From an uncultured Clostridia bacterium (GTDB taxonomy: Bacteria; Bacillota; Clostridia; Oscillospirales; Ruminococcaceae), in the NCBI GenBank assembly GCA_947624675.1, contig CANQLI010000003.1, positions 124,001 to 188,000 of the forward strand: DNA of 64,000 bases, read 5' to 3'. Under the pieces are notes generated by a model, which worked only from the letters and a program-made list of their open reading frames with translations, searched no databases and was not told the DNA's origin. The translations under genes and the position numbers were made by a program. Of this stretch, positions 1 through 7,975 are shown in pieces (position 1 is the stretch's first letter; every line of letters starts with the position of its first letter).

Positions 1-855
1 ATCGCAAGAGCTGTGATAGCAGTTTTTGGAGGATTTATATATTCAGCCGGGGTAAATCTTTTTATCGTACCGCATTCCTTTTACACTGGCGGGCTTCTTG
101 GAATATGTCAGCTTATAAGAACATTTTTAGTTGATTTTCTTGGTATACAATTTGGTTCTGTTGATGTTGCAGGTATTTTATATTTTGTTATAAATATCCC
201 GATTTTTTTGTTTGCATACAAATACATAGGAAAAAGATTTATATTAAAGACTGCACTTACGGTTGTGACGATGACATTGTTTTTGTCGCTAATAGTTGTT
301 CCGGGAAAGCCGCTTGTAGAAGATGCTCTTACTTCGTGTATTATCGGAGCTATTGTTTCGGGAATAGGAACCGGAATAATATTCACTATGACATCCTCAG
401 GCGGCGGTATGGATATTATGGCGCTTATGTTTTCAAAAAAATACAAAACCCTTTCTTTCGGAAAGGTCAATATTGCGGTCAATCTGATAGTATATGCAAT
501 TTGCCTGTTTACATTTAATATATCCGTACTTGTTTATTCGGTTATTTACACTGTTTTTTACTCAATGATAGTTGACAAGATGCACCAGCAGAACATAAGT
601 GTACAGACACTTATATTCACCAAAAAAGACGCCGAGAAGATAGAAGCAGCCATTATGAAGAACCTCGGGAGAGGAGTTACCTATTGGAACGGTCACGGCG
701 GTTTTACCGGCGAGGATATGAAGATACTGTGTGTTTGTCTTTCAAAGTATGAAATACATGATCTTAAAAAAATTGTTTACTCAGTAGATAAACAGGCATT
801 TTTCATTGAACAGGACGGAGTTAAGGTGGACGGAAATTTCCTGAAAAAGCTTTAA
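1..855 (+). CDS. YitT family membrane protein, 5'-truncated by window edge
   Basis: The reading frame is open from base 1. The first in-frame start is GTG at 13, but the family normally has some 10-20 more N-terminal residues, so the true start probably lies left of the window. The N-terminal two thirds hold about five hydrophobic segments and a Gly/Ser-rich membrane loop (TSSGGGMD, near residue 127 counted from the GTG). The C-terminal third is soluble and resembles the DUF2179 domain of YitT proteins. Function in this family is poorly known; it is an integral membrane protein of unknown transport or regulatory role. The last 200 bases lie inside a direct repeat, and a second copy of this 3' end sits at 1812-2012. 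Family assignment is good; function is unassigned. Confidence 0.85.
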   Translation: MARAVIAVFGGFIYSAGVNLFIVPHSFYTGGLLGICQLIRTFLVDFLGIQFGSVDVAGILYFVINIPIFLFAYKYIGKRFILKTALTVVTMTLFLSLIVVPGKPLVEDALTSCIIGAIVSGIGTGIIFTMTSSGGGMDIMALMFSKKYKTLSFGKVNIAVNLIVYAICLFTFNISVLVYSVIYTVFYSMIVDKMHQQNISVQTLIFTKKDAEKIEAAIMKNLGRGVTYWNGHGGFTGEDMKILCVCLSKYEIHDLKKIVYSVDKQAFFIEQDGVKVDGNFLKKL

Positions 856-1024
856 GCTGCAAAACATAGCTTGCAAAAAGCTCACAATTATATTATACTA
901 ATAGAAAACAAAATGAAATAACGGGGTTTTTAATAGGAAAGCAGAGCAAAAATTATTTCTTCTAAAGGAACAAGAGAGTAAAGATAAGTGTAACCCCGGG
1001 ACATTTTGTTACAAACTACTCTCA
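654..1024 (+). repeat. Left copy of a ~371-bp direct repeat
   Basis: This segment (end of the YitT gene, intergenic promoter, first bases of the phosphoribosyltransferase-like gene) recurs at 1811-2183 with few substitutions and a couple of indels. The two copies bracket a 786-bp segment. In this copy the downstream start codon is lost (AATAGG instead of AATATGG), and homology stops at ACTCTCA. Confidence 0.9.
934..1024 (+). pseudogene. 5' remnant of the phosphoribosyltransferase-like gene
   Basis: These bases match the start of the intact gene at 2092, but the ATG has lost its T and the copy ends abruptly after about 30 codons at the repeat boundary. A promoter-like TTGCAA-N17-TATACT (871-899) precedes it, so the region may still be transcribed. 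It is a broken duplicate and not expected to make protein. Confidence 0.75.
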
Positions 1025-1027
1025 ATG

Positions 1028-1455
1028 AGAGTAGATTATGAAAGACGGATGATTTTAGAAAAAGCCGTATCGCTTTTGTTATGGCTTTACGAGGACGGAG
1101 ACTTTTTGTGCGTGCTCATAAGGATATGTCCGATTTTTACCGCTTTATAGTAGCAATCTATATGCACGAGAATAATCACGACCAAGCACTTAAGGCTCTT
1201 GATAAAGCGGCTGATTACGCCATTGCTTTTGACAACCTTCCGAAAGATAAGCTTTCGCATACATTGATGCTGGTACGGGGAATGGTGGACGACTTATCCG
1301 GATTTATCGACGATTCGTCAAATAATATGAGCTTTCCGCTTTTAAACGGCTATTTGACACAGGAGAGGTATGATCCGATAAGAAGGCGAAAAGAGTTTAA
1401 CGATATAAGGCAAAAGCTGAATGCTCAGGCAGATGGCAAAGAATTTGGAATTTAA
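1028..1455 (+). pseudogene. Fragment of an XRE/TPR-type regulator, frameshifted
   Basis: Two overlapping frames together read like the C-terminal helical (TPR-like) half of a Firmicutes XRE-family regulator. The first runs from 1028 (VDYERRMILEKAVSLLLWLYEDGD). The second starts at 1108 (VRAHKDMSDFYRFIVAIY, then DQALKALDKAADYAIAFD and a DPIRRRKEFNDI tail). Adding one T to the five-T run at 1103-1107 would join them as LYEDGDFFVRAHKDM. The N-terminal helix-turn-helix is missing, and the fragment begins at the repeat junction. I read it as a truncated, frameshifted remnant brought in with the 786-bp insertion. A shorter real protein from ATG 1081 (124 codons) is possible but less likely. Confidence 0.6.
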
Positions 1456-1512
1456 CAGTTATTACGGAGCTGGTGACTGGCATTTTAATTTAAATATCAG
1501 GAGGTTTTTAAG

Positions 1513-1773
1513 ATGAAATTATTTGAAAGATGTAGATTGCTTTGTAAAATACTGATTGTTTTGTGTATACTGATTGGAATAGCTCTTGGTGTCAGCCTGT
1601 TTTCCATATTAGGAGACATATCTTTAGTTGATAGCAGTACAAACCGTTCGCTTTTCTTATTTGCGATTGTTGGTTGCTTTTGGTTGCTGCTCATTCTTAT
1701 TGTAATTGCTCTTAATTGTATTATTAGAGATGCAGAAGAAGATTTTAAGACTATAATAGAGATTAAAAAGTAA
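1513..1773 (+). CDS. Small two-TM membrane protein, unknown
   Basis: This is an 86-residue protein with a strong ribosome binding site (AGGAGG at 1500-1505) before ATG 1513. It has two long hydrophobic segments (about residues 10-33 and 46-70), a short polar loop with several Ser/Asp residues, and a charged C-terminal tail (RDAEEDFKTIIEIKK). I do not recognise a family. It lies wholly inside the segment bracketed by the direct repeats, downstream of the regulator fragment, so it was probably acquired with that segment. Confidence 0.55.
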   Translation: MKLFERCRLLCKILIVLCILIGIALGVSLFSILGDISLVDSSTNRSLFLFAIVGCFWLLLILIVIALNCIIRDAEEDFKTIIEIKK

Positions 1774-1811
1774 ATCAAGTGATTTAAGAATATGGGCATT
1801 TATAAACGTAT

Positions 1812-2012
1812 ATAAAGAACCTCGGGAGAGGAGTTACCTATTGGAATGGTCACGGCGGTTTTACCGGCGAGGATATGAAGATATTGTGTGTTTGTCTTTC
1901 AAAGTATGAAATACACGATCTTAAAAAAATTGTTTACTCAGTAGATAAACAGGCATTTTTCATTGAACAGGACGGAGTTAAGGTGGACGGAAATTTCCTT
2001 AAAAAGCTTTAA
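1812..2012 (+). pseudogene. 3' remnant of the YitT gene (C-terminal 66 codons)
   Basis: The frame is open and encodes the same DUF2179-like tail as codons near the end of the intact gene (GRGVTYWNGHGGFTGEDMKI through GNFLKKL). The Met codon at the junction has become ATA, and the rest of the gene is absent. No start or ribosome binding site is evident. It marks the right-hand copy of the duplication. Confidence 0.8.
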
Positions 2013-2027
2013 GCTGTAAAACATAGC

Positions 2028-2056
2028 TTGCAAAAAGCTCACAATTATGTTATACT
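2028..2056 (+). promoter_or_regulatory. Promoter of the phosphoribosyltransferase-like gene
   Basis: TTGCAA (2028-2033), a 17-bp spacer and TATACT (2051-2056), with TG one base upstream of the -10 (extended -10). The gene starts 36 bases downstream behind CGGAGG. Confidence 0.7.
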
Positions 2057-2091
2057 AATAAAAAACATAATAAAATAACGGAGGTTTTAAT

Positions 2092-2721
2092 ATGGAAAGC
2101 AGAGCAAAAATTATTTCTTCCAAAAGGAACAAGAGAGTAAAGATAAGTGTAATCCCGGGACATTTTGCTACAAACCACTCTCATATAAACTACTATGTAG
2201 ATATGACTTCGATAAAGACAAGCTATAAAATGGCTAAGGAAGCAGCAAGAGACCTTGCGCTTAATTATGCCGGAACGCATATTGATACGATAATTTGTCT
2301 TGAAGGAACAGAAATGCTCGGTGCTTTTCTTGCAGAAAGTATATCCGATTCCGGCATAAACAGAGGCGAAGATATTGCCGTTATCACACCTGAGCTCAAC
2401 TATAATAATCAGATGATATTCAGGGACAATACACAGGGTAAGATATGGCAGAAACAGGTGCTTCTTTTAATATCATCTGCGTCCACCGGTAAGAGCATTA
2501 ACAGGGCGATAGACTGTCTCAAATACTATAATGGTAATCTTGCGGCAATTTCCGCTATTTTCTCAGCGATCGACGAATTAAACGGTATTTCCGTAAAGGC
2601 TATATTTACCGAGGACGATATACCGGGGTATTCAACTTCTATTCCGTCAGAGTGTGAACAGTGCAAACAGGGAAATAAGGTTGACGCTCTTGTAAACAGC
2701 TTTGGATATTCAAAAATATAG
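2092..2721 (+). CDS. Orotate phosphoribosyltransferase-like protein (divergent PRTase fold)
   Basis: This 209-residue protein has a clear ribosome binding site (CGGAGG) before ATG 2092. The layout resembles short type I phosphoribosyltransferases annotated as orotate PRTase-like in Clostridia: an N-terminal region with HSHINYYVDM, a central IDTIICLEGTEMLGA strand-loop, then LLLISSASTGKSINRA where the PRPP loop of true PRTases lies. That loop lacks the usual pair of acidic residues before the T-G-x-S, and a CEQC pair near the C-terminus could bind metal. Catalytic orotate activity is therefore doubtful; a regulatory or altered-substrate role is possible. It ends at a bidirectional terminator. 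Confidence 0.6.
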   Translation: MESRAKIISSKRNKRVKISVIPGHFATNHSHINYYVDMTSIKTSYKMAKEAARDLALNYAGTHIDTIICLEGTEMLGAFLAESISDSGINRGEDIAVITPELNYNNQMIFRDNTQGKIWQKQVLLLISSASTGKSINRAIDCLKYYNGNLAAISAIFSAIDELNGISVKAIFTEDDIPGYSTSIPSECEQCKQGNKVDALVNSFGYSKI

Positions 2722-2740
2722 AAAATTATTTAAGTAATAA

Positions 2741-2775
2741 AAAATCCTCTGAGATTAGACTCAGAGGATTTTTAT
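2741..2775. terminator. Bidirectional intrinsic terminator
   Basis: A perfect 12-bp stem (AAAATCCTCTGA / TCAGAGGATTTT) with an 8-nt loop and A/T tracts on both sides, between two convergent genes. Confidence 0.9.
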
Positions 2776-2783
2776 ATTGTTGC

Positions 2784-4619
2784 TTATTGCTTTGTGTCTT
2801 CAAAATAAACCTTGTGCCAGATAAGGAAGGTGAATACCGTCCATATTTTTCTTGAGTAGTCATACTTGTTTGCGCGGTGGTCGTCAAGGAGCTTTATGAG
2901 AATATCAGTGTTAAAATACTTCTTGCTGGTATCGCTTAAAAATGCGTCTTTTACGATATTATAGTATTTATCCTCCTTGAGCCAAACTCTTATAGGTACA
3001 GGGAAGCCGAGCTTTTTCTTGTTGGCGGTAAATGGAGGACAAGCTTTTAGCGCTGCGACTCTCATAGCGTACTTAGTGTTTTCATCGTTTACTCTGTATC
3101 TTACAGGTATACCCTCAGCAACCTTCATAACCTCCTTGTCGAGGAAAGGTACACGAAGTTCAAGAGAGTGAGCCATTGACATTTTATCAGCTTTTAATAG
3201 AATATCTCCTGTCATCCAGAGATGTAAGTCAAGATACTGCATTTTTGTCGCAGGCTCCTGATCCTTGACCTTGTCATAAAAAGGTTTGGTAATTTCCATA
3301 GCGTCGGGGGCATCTGTCTTGATTTTCAGAAGAGCCTTGCGCTCCTTTTCGGAAAACATATAGGCGTTTCCAATAAATCTCTCTTCTAAGTCTCTTGAGC
3401 GGCGAACAAGGAAGTTAAGTCCTCTTTTTGCCGGAAGCTTTTCTGCAACAGAACCGATGGCGCGCCTTATGAATTTAGGAACTTTGTTATACAGAGCGGC
3501 GTCCGTAGGCTCTTTATAGATTGTGTACCCTCCGAAAATTTCGTCGGCGCCTTCGCCCGATAACACAACCTTTACTTTTTCGGATGCTATCTGACAAACA
3601 AAAAACAGTGCAATAGCTGCTGGGTCAGCTAAAGGTTCGTCCATATGATACTGTATCTTAGAAAGATTATCCCAGTATTCCTCAGGCGTTATGACCTTTG
3701 AAAAGTTTTCTTTTTTGATAAACTTAGAAAACTCCTTTGCATATCCGATCTCGTTGTACTTTTCATCCTCACCGAAGCCGACGGTAAATGTTTTATCAAC
3801 ATTTGCAACAGCGGCAACATAGCTTGAATCAACACCGCTTGACAGAAAGCTTCCTACCTCAACATCTGCGATCTTATGCGCCTCAACGGAATTCTTAAAG
3901 GTGTCGGAAATTTTATTTACCCAGTCCTTAAGTCTCGGTTCATCATCAGCGTCAAAATGAACATCCCAGTAGCGTTTTACATTTAATTTACCGTTTGAGT
4001 AGGTGAAGCAGTGAGCTGCGGGGAGCTTGTAGACATTTTTAAAGAAGGTTTCGGAGGTAGGGGAATACTGAAATGTCAGATATGTTTCAAGGACGCTCTC
4101 GTTAAGCTCCTTGACAAATGCCGGGTGATCGAGAAAGCTTTTTATTTCCGATCCCCACATAAATGTATCACCGAACAGTCCGTAATACATAGGCTTTATG
4201 CCAAAGAAATCCCTTGCACCGAAAATCTCGTTTTTATTTTTATCATAAATGATAAAGGAGAACATACCTCTTAGCTTATTGAGCATATCCTGCCCCCACT
4301 GTTCATAGCTGTGGACAAGAACCTCGGTATCGGATTTTGTTTTAAAAATGTGACCGAATTTGATAAGCTCATCTCTAAGCGACTGGAAATTATATATCTC
4401 GCCGTTAAATGTTATAACAACAGAACCGTCCTCATTAAAAATAGGCTGATCGCCTGCGGAGAGATCAATGATTGATAAGCGGCGAAAGCCCATTGCAATA
4501 TTTTCATCAACATATTTACCGTCCGAATCAGGACCACGGTGTCTGATTCTATCCATCATTTTTTCGATAACGATGTTAGCGTCATTTATTTTATTAGTAA
4601 ATCCAACAAAACCACACAT
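2784..4619 (-). CDS. asnB: Asparagine synthase (glutamine-hydrolysing)
   Basis: The protein has 611 residues, the usual length. The N-terminal Ntn glutaminase domain starts MCGFVGF, leaving Cys2 as nucleophile after Met removal, with RHRGPDSDG and the NGEIYN loop. The C-terminal ATP-pyrophosphatase domain carries SSGVDSS (the P-loop, with Ser in place of the first Gly of SGGVDS), GEGADEIFGGY and the lysine-rich KKKLGFPVP segment. It converts aspartate, glutamine and ATP to asparagine in the cytoplasm. The ribosome binding site AGGAG lies 8 bases before ATG 4619. The gene stands alone with its own promoter and shares a terminator with the convergent gene. Confidence 0.95.
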   Translation of the reverse strand: MCGFVGFTNKINDANIVIEKMMDRIRHRGPDSDGKYVDENIAMGFRRLSIIDLSAGDQPIFNEDGSVVITFNGEIYNFQSLRDELIKFGHIFKTKSDTEVLVHSYEQWGQDMLNKLRGMFSFIIYDKNKNEIFGARDFFGIKPMYYGLFGDTFMWGSEIKSFLDHPAFVKELNESVLETYLTFQYSPTSETFFKNVYKLPAAHCFTYSNGKLNVKRYWDVHFDADDEPRLKDWVNKISDTFKNSVEAHKIADVEVGSFLSSGVDSSYVAAVANVDKTFTVGFGEDEKYNEIGYAKEFSKFIKKENFSKVITPEEYWDNLSKIQYHMDEPLADPAAIALFFVCQIASEKVKVVLSGEGADEIFGGYTIYKEPTDAALYNKVPKFIRRAIGSVAEKLPAKRGLNFLVRRSRDLEERFIGNAYMFSEKERKALLKIKTDAPDAMEITKPFYDKVKDQEPATKMQYLDLHLWMTGDILLKADKMSMAHSLELRVPFLDKEVMKVAEGIPVRYRVNDENTKYAMRVAALKACPPFTANKKKLGFPVPIRVWLKEDKYYNIVKDAFLSDTSKKYFNTDILIKLLDDHRANKYDYSRKIWTVFTFLIWHKVYFEDTKQ

Positions 4620-4655
4620 AATGCTGCTCCTTTAAATAAATAATATCACATAAAT

Positions 4656-4684
4656 AGTATAGCATATTATTTTAATAAGCGCAA
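4656..4684 (-). promoter_or_regulatory. asnB promoter
   Basis: Minus strand: TTGCGC (4684-4679), 17-bp spacer, TATACT (4661-4656), with TG one base upstream of the -10. It lies about 40 bases upstream of the asnB start. Confidence 0.7.
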
Positions 4685-4751
4685 GTAAAATAATCCAAAT
4701 AAACTGTCATAATCTTATTTGTGACAACAATATGAAAATTTACAAAATAGC

Positions 4752-4780
4752 TTGCTTTAACAAATTAAATCCTGTATAAT
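4752..4780 (+). promoter_or_regulatory. Promoter of the small membrane protein gene
   Basis: TTGCTT (4752-4757), 17-bp spacer, TATAAT (4775-4780); divergent from the asnB promoter. Confidence 0.7.
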
Positions 4781-4809
4781 AAGTAGGACAAGAAAAGAAG
4801 GTGAAGAGG

Positions 4810-5124
4810 ATGGGAATGATAAATATTGAAAAGGTACGGCTTGAAAACGAGAAAAAGTTAGATGACGGTATAATCAAGGAGGAGTATCTGAATAGCGAGG
4901 AAGAGGCTTTTAGGGAGTTTCACCAAGCGAAGCGGAATGAATATCAGGGAAGAGCGAAGTTTAACGGTAAGCTGGTTGTGATAATATCTCTTGTGATCCT
5001 TCTGATCTTCTTTGTTATATATATGTGTACAACATCTATTTCAGATGTTGTCAAAAAAAATACAGGAGAAAGTGTAGTATCGGCTGAATGTAAATTATTC
5101 ATAATTGATGAGAATACATATTGA
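4810..5124 (+). CDS. Single-pass membrane protein, unknown
   Basis: This protein has about 104 residues. GTG 4801, ATG 4810 and ATG 4816 are all in frame. GAAGG at 4797-4801 favours 4810 and GAAGAGG at 4803-4809 favours 4816. The first 55 residues are very acidic/basic and probably helical (EEEAFREFHQAKRNEYQ). One transmembrane segment follows (about VVIISLVILLIFFVIYM), then a short outside tail with one Cys. It is a monocistronic unit with its own promoter and terminator. I recognise no family. Confidence 0.55.
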   Translation: MGMINIEKVRLENEKKLDDGIIKEEYLNSEEEAFREFHQAKRNEYQGRAKFNGKLVVIISLVILLIFFVIYMCTTSISDVVKKNTGESVVSAECKLFIIDENTY

Positions 5125-5150
5125 ATAAACAGTTAATAAAAGTTAGAACA

Positions 5151-5190
5151 AATAAGCGGACGAGTTTAGTGATTCGTCCGCTTATTTTAT
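5151..5190. terminator. Intrinsic terminator
   Basis: A 13-bp stem (AATAAGCGGACGA / TCGTCCGCTTATT) with a 10-nt loop and a T-rich tail, just after the small membrane protein gene. Confidence 0.9.
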
Positions 5191-5411
5191 TGAGTTCATA
5201 TAATATTCATAATCAAATGGCGAATAATCGAAGTTTTATAACTCTGTAAAGTTGATTTACGTACAAACCACTTGTAATCAAATAAGTGTAAAGTAAAAAC
5301 ACTTTATATCCAGCACTTCACACTGAACGGCTGTAAAGTTTAACAACTTAAAGAATTTGATTTTGTGCATAATCAACAAAAATAGCAGGTGATTTTTTAT
5401 ATGATTTCGTC
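5191..5411. other. AT-rich spacer upstream of nrdD promoter
   Basis: I see no convincing gene here. Several short near-repeats of GTAAAGT occur (around 5249, 5287 and 5332), but no clear operator or riboswitch fold. Confidence 0.5.
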
Positions 5412-5440
5412 TTGACAAAAACAAGCAAATACTATATACT
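5412..5440 (+). promoter_or_regulatory. nrdDG promoter
   Basis: TTGACA (5412-5417), exactly 17 bp, TATACT (5435-5440). This is a near-consensus vegetative promoter and gives a leader of about 160 bases before the nrdD ATG. Confidence 0.85.
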
Positions 5441-5444
5441 TGTC
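5429..5444. promoter_or_regulatory. Candidate NrdR box 1 (overlaps -10)
   Basis: ATACTATATACTTGTC resembles the left half of the ACWCTATATAKWGTGT-type NrdR box; the right half is degenerate. It overlaps the -10 and starts exactly 32 bp (three helical turns) before box 2, the spacing typical of NrdR box pairs. Confidence 0.45.
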
Positions 5445-5460
5445 CAAGACGAGGATTTAA

Positions 5461-5476
5461 ACACAAGATATTGTGC
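5461..5476. promoter_or_regulatory. Candidate NrdR box 2
   Basis: ACACAAGATATTGTGC is a nearly palindromic 16-mer matching the NrdR box pattern well. It lies just downstream of the predicted transcription start of the anaerobic ribonucleotide reductase operon. Confidence 0.65.
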
Positions 5477-5608
5477 CTTGGAATACAATATGACCGCTAT
5501 TTGCAGTTTTGTTAATAAATTGTTAAGAGTTTAATGAGCATATTTTAGGACAGTTTTGTTATGATATGCCGATATTTCGGCTGTTATTATTTAACGGAGG
5601 ACAGAATA

Positions 5609-7924
5609 ATGATTTTAAAAATACAAAAGAGAGACGGAAGACAGGTTACTTTTAATATTGAAAAGATAGCTAATGCAATATATAAGGCAGCACAGAGTGT
5701 CGGTGAGGCTGATCACGACCGCGCTTTGGTGCTTGCAGGAAAGGTTTGCGATGTATTGACTGTAAAGGGATACGATATTCCTACGGTTGAACAGATTCAG
5801 GATATTGTCGAAGAGGTGCTGATAAGAGAGGGCTATGCTTCTATCGCAAAGAGCTATATTCTTTACAGAAGTGAGCGCACAAGGGCGAGAACTATGAATA
5901 CCAGACTTATGAAGATCTATGAGGATCTTACATTCAAGTCTGCGGCTGACTATGATTTTAAGAGAGAGAATGCAAACATCAACGGCGATACGCCTATGGG
6001 GACGATGCTTAAGTACGGTTCGGCAGGAGCTAAGGAGTTTAATGAGCTTTATGTACTTGATCCGGCATACGCAAAAGCACATTCTGAAGGTGATATCCAC
6101 ATTCACGATATGGATTTTCTGTGTCTTACTACTACCTGTACACAGATCGACCTTAAAAAGCTTTTTGACAGAGGATTTTCGACAGGTCACGGATATTTGA
6201 GAACGCCTAATGATATTCAGAGCTATGCTGCTCTGGCTTGTATTGCGATTCAGTCCAATCAGAATGATCAACACGGCGGACAGAGTATCCCGATGTTTGA
6301 TTTTGCTATGGCGGACGGTGTTAGAAAGACTTTTATAAAGAGATACAGAGATAACCTTACAAAGGCGCTTGAGCTTAAATCGGAAGTAATAGATATTGAC
6401 AAGATAGCCGAGGAGATATTCAACAGGCTTGCGGGGGTAAATGAGATTTTCCCGGTACTGGATAATTCAAATGAGTATCAGGCGGAGGAATTCAAGCTTC
6501 TTATAAAGTATGTGGACAGGGATATGGCTGAGAGCCTTCAGAAATTTGCATATGAAAAGGCAGTAAAAGAGACTGACAGGGCAACATATCAGGCTATGGA
6601 AGCACTTATCCACAATTTGAATACAATGAATTCAAGAAGCGGAGCGCAGACGCCGTTTTCTTCAATAAATTACGGAACCGACACCTCAGCGGAGGGTAGA
6701 CTTGTGATAAAGAATGTCCTTCTCGCAAATGAAGCAGGTCTCGGAAACGGTGAAACGCCGATATTCCCGATACACATATTTAAGGTCAAGGAAGGCGTAA
6801 ACTACAACGAGGGCGAGCCCAACTACGATTTGTTTAAGCTTGCCTGCAGGGTGTCAGCAAAGAGACTTTTCCCGAACTTTTCCTTTATCGACGCTCCGTT
6901 TAATCTTCAGTATTATAAAGAGGGAAGACCTGAGACAGAGATCGCATATATGGGCTGCCGCACAAGAGTAATAGGAAATGCCTACGATCCTGAGCGTGAG
7001 ATAGTGACCGGAAGAGGAAATTTAAGCTTTACTTCGATTAACCTCCCGAGGCTTGCTATAAAAGCCAAGGGTGATGTTAATAGATTTTTTGAAAGTCTGG
7101 ATGAAATGATGGAGTTGACAATAGGTCAGCTTATGCAGCGTTATAAGATCCAGGCTGCAAAAAAAGTCCGAAATTATCCCTTTTTGATGGGTCAGGGTGT
7201 CTGGATAGATTCAGACAAGCTTGGACCTGATGACGAAGTCGGAGAGATTCTTAAGCACGGAACATTGTCGGTGGGCTTTATAGGTCTTGCTGAAACCTTA
7301 AAGGCACTCATCGGCAAGCATCATGGAGAGGATGCAAAGGCTAGAAAGCTTGGGCTTGAGATAGTAGGGCGAATGAGAGACCGAATGGATGAGGAGACAG
7401 CCAAAACGGGACTTAACTTTTCGCTTCTGGCAACACCTGCTGAGGGTCTTTCCGGTAGATTCGTTAAGATGGACAGGGAGCTTTTCGGAAAAATCGATGG
7501 TATAACCGACAGGGAATATTATACTAATTCTTTCCATGTCCCGGTTTACTATGAGATAAGCGCGATAGATAAGATAAAGATAGAAGCGCCTTATCACGCT
7601 TTGACAAATGCGGGACATATCAGCTATGTTGAGCTTGACGGAGATCCGTTAAATAATCTTCCGGCATTTGAAAAGGTCGTAAGATGTATGAAGGAAATGG
7701 GAATAGGCTACGGCTCGATAAATCACCCGGTAGACAGAGACCCGGTGTGCGGCTACACGGGAATAATCGGTGATGTTTGTCCGCTTTGCGGAAGAAAGGA
7801 AGGCTCGGGCGGTGTCGGATTTGAGAGGATAAGAAGGATAACGGGTTACCTTGTCGGAACTCTCGAGCGGTTTAATGACGCAAAAAGAGCCGAAGAGGCT
7901 GACAGGGTAAAGCATTCGGTATAA
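5609..7924 (+). CDS. nrdD: Anaerobic ribonucleoside-triphosphate reductase (class III), large subunit
   Basis: This enzyme reduces ribonucleoside triphosphates to deoxy forms under anoxia using a glycyl radical. The start is ATG 5609 behind GGAGG (5597-5600 region); an in-frame ATG at 5561 lacks a ribosome binding site. That gives 771 residues, with an N-terminal ATP-cone (about residues 3-90, KRDGRQVTFNIEKIA), the catalytic barrel with HIHDMDF and active-site Cys residues (TTTCTQ), and a C-terminal PVCGYTG glycyl-radical loop followed by a CPLCG zinc-type site. It is followed by its activase nrdG after a short hairpin. Candidate NrdR boxes at the promoter suggest dATP/ATP-responsive repression. 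Confidence 0.96.
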   Translation: MILKIQKRDGRQVTFNIEKIANAIYKAAQSVGEADHDRALVLAGKVCDVLTVKGYDIPTVEQIQDIVEEVLIREGYASIAKSYILYRSERTRARTMNTRLMKIYEDLTFKSAADYDFKRENANINGDTPMGTMLKYGSAGAKEFNELYVLDPAYAKAHSEGDIHIHDMDFLCLTTTCTQIDLKKLFDRGFSTGHGYLRTPNDIQSYAALACIAIQSNQNDQHGGQSIPMFDFAMADGVRKTFIKRYRDNLTKALELKSEVIDIDKIAEEIFNRLAGVNEIFPVLDNSNEYQAEEFKLLIKYVDRDMAESLQKFAYEKAVKETDRATYQAMEALIHNLNTMNSRSGAQTPFSSINYGTDTSAEGRLVIKNVLLANEAGLGNGETPIFPIHIFKVKEGVNYNEGEPNYDLFKLACRVSAKRLFPNFSFIDAPFNLQYYKEGRPETEIAYMGCRTRVIGNAYDPEREIVTGRGNLSFTSINLPRLAIKAKGDVNRFFESLDEMMELTIGQLMQRYKIQAAKKVRNYPFLMGQGVWIDSDKLGPDDEVGEILKHGTLSVGFIGLAETLKALIGKHHGEDAKARKLGLEIVGRMRDRMDEETAKTGLNFSLLATPAEGLSGRFVKMDRELFGKIDGITDREYYTNSFHVPVYYEISAIDKIKIEAPYHALTNAGHISYVELDGDPLNNLPAFEKVVRCMKEMGIGYGSINHPVDRDPVCGYTGIIGDVCPLCGRKEGSGGVGFERIRRITGYLVGTLERFNDAKRAEEADRVKHSV

Positions 7925-7935
7925 AAAGATAAGAT

Positions 7936-7962
7936 AGGCGGGGTATATCCCTGCCTGTTTTT
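7936..7962 (+). terminator. Hairpin between nrdD and nrdG (possible attenuating terminator)
   Basis: AGGCGGGG / CCCTGCCT forms 8 pairs (one G-U) around a TATAT loop and is followed by GTTTTT. It may lower nrdG expression relative to nrdD. Confidence 0.55.
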
Positions 7963-7975
7963 GTAGGGAGAAAAT

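Larger units (their letters stand above)
1811..2183 (+). repeat. Right copy of the ~373-bp direct repeat
   Basis: It matches 654-1024. This copy carries the intact promoter and start of the phosphoribosyltransferase-like gene but only the last 66 codons of the YitT gene. Confidence 0.9.

Noticed and set aside
1025..1810. Inserted segment as an insertion sequence or MITE
   Set aside because: No transposase, no terminal inverted repeats and no short target duplication; only the long direct repeat flanks it.
5615..6274. 219-codon frame opposite nrdD
   Set aside because: It lies entirely within a well-supported gene, lacks family features and has no start signal.
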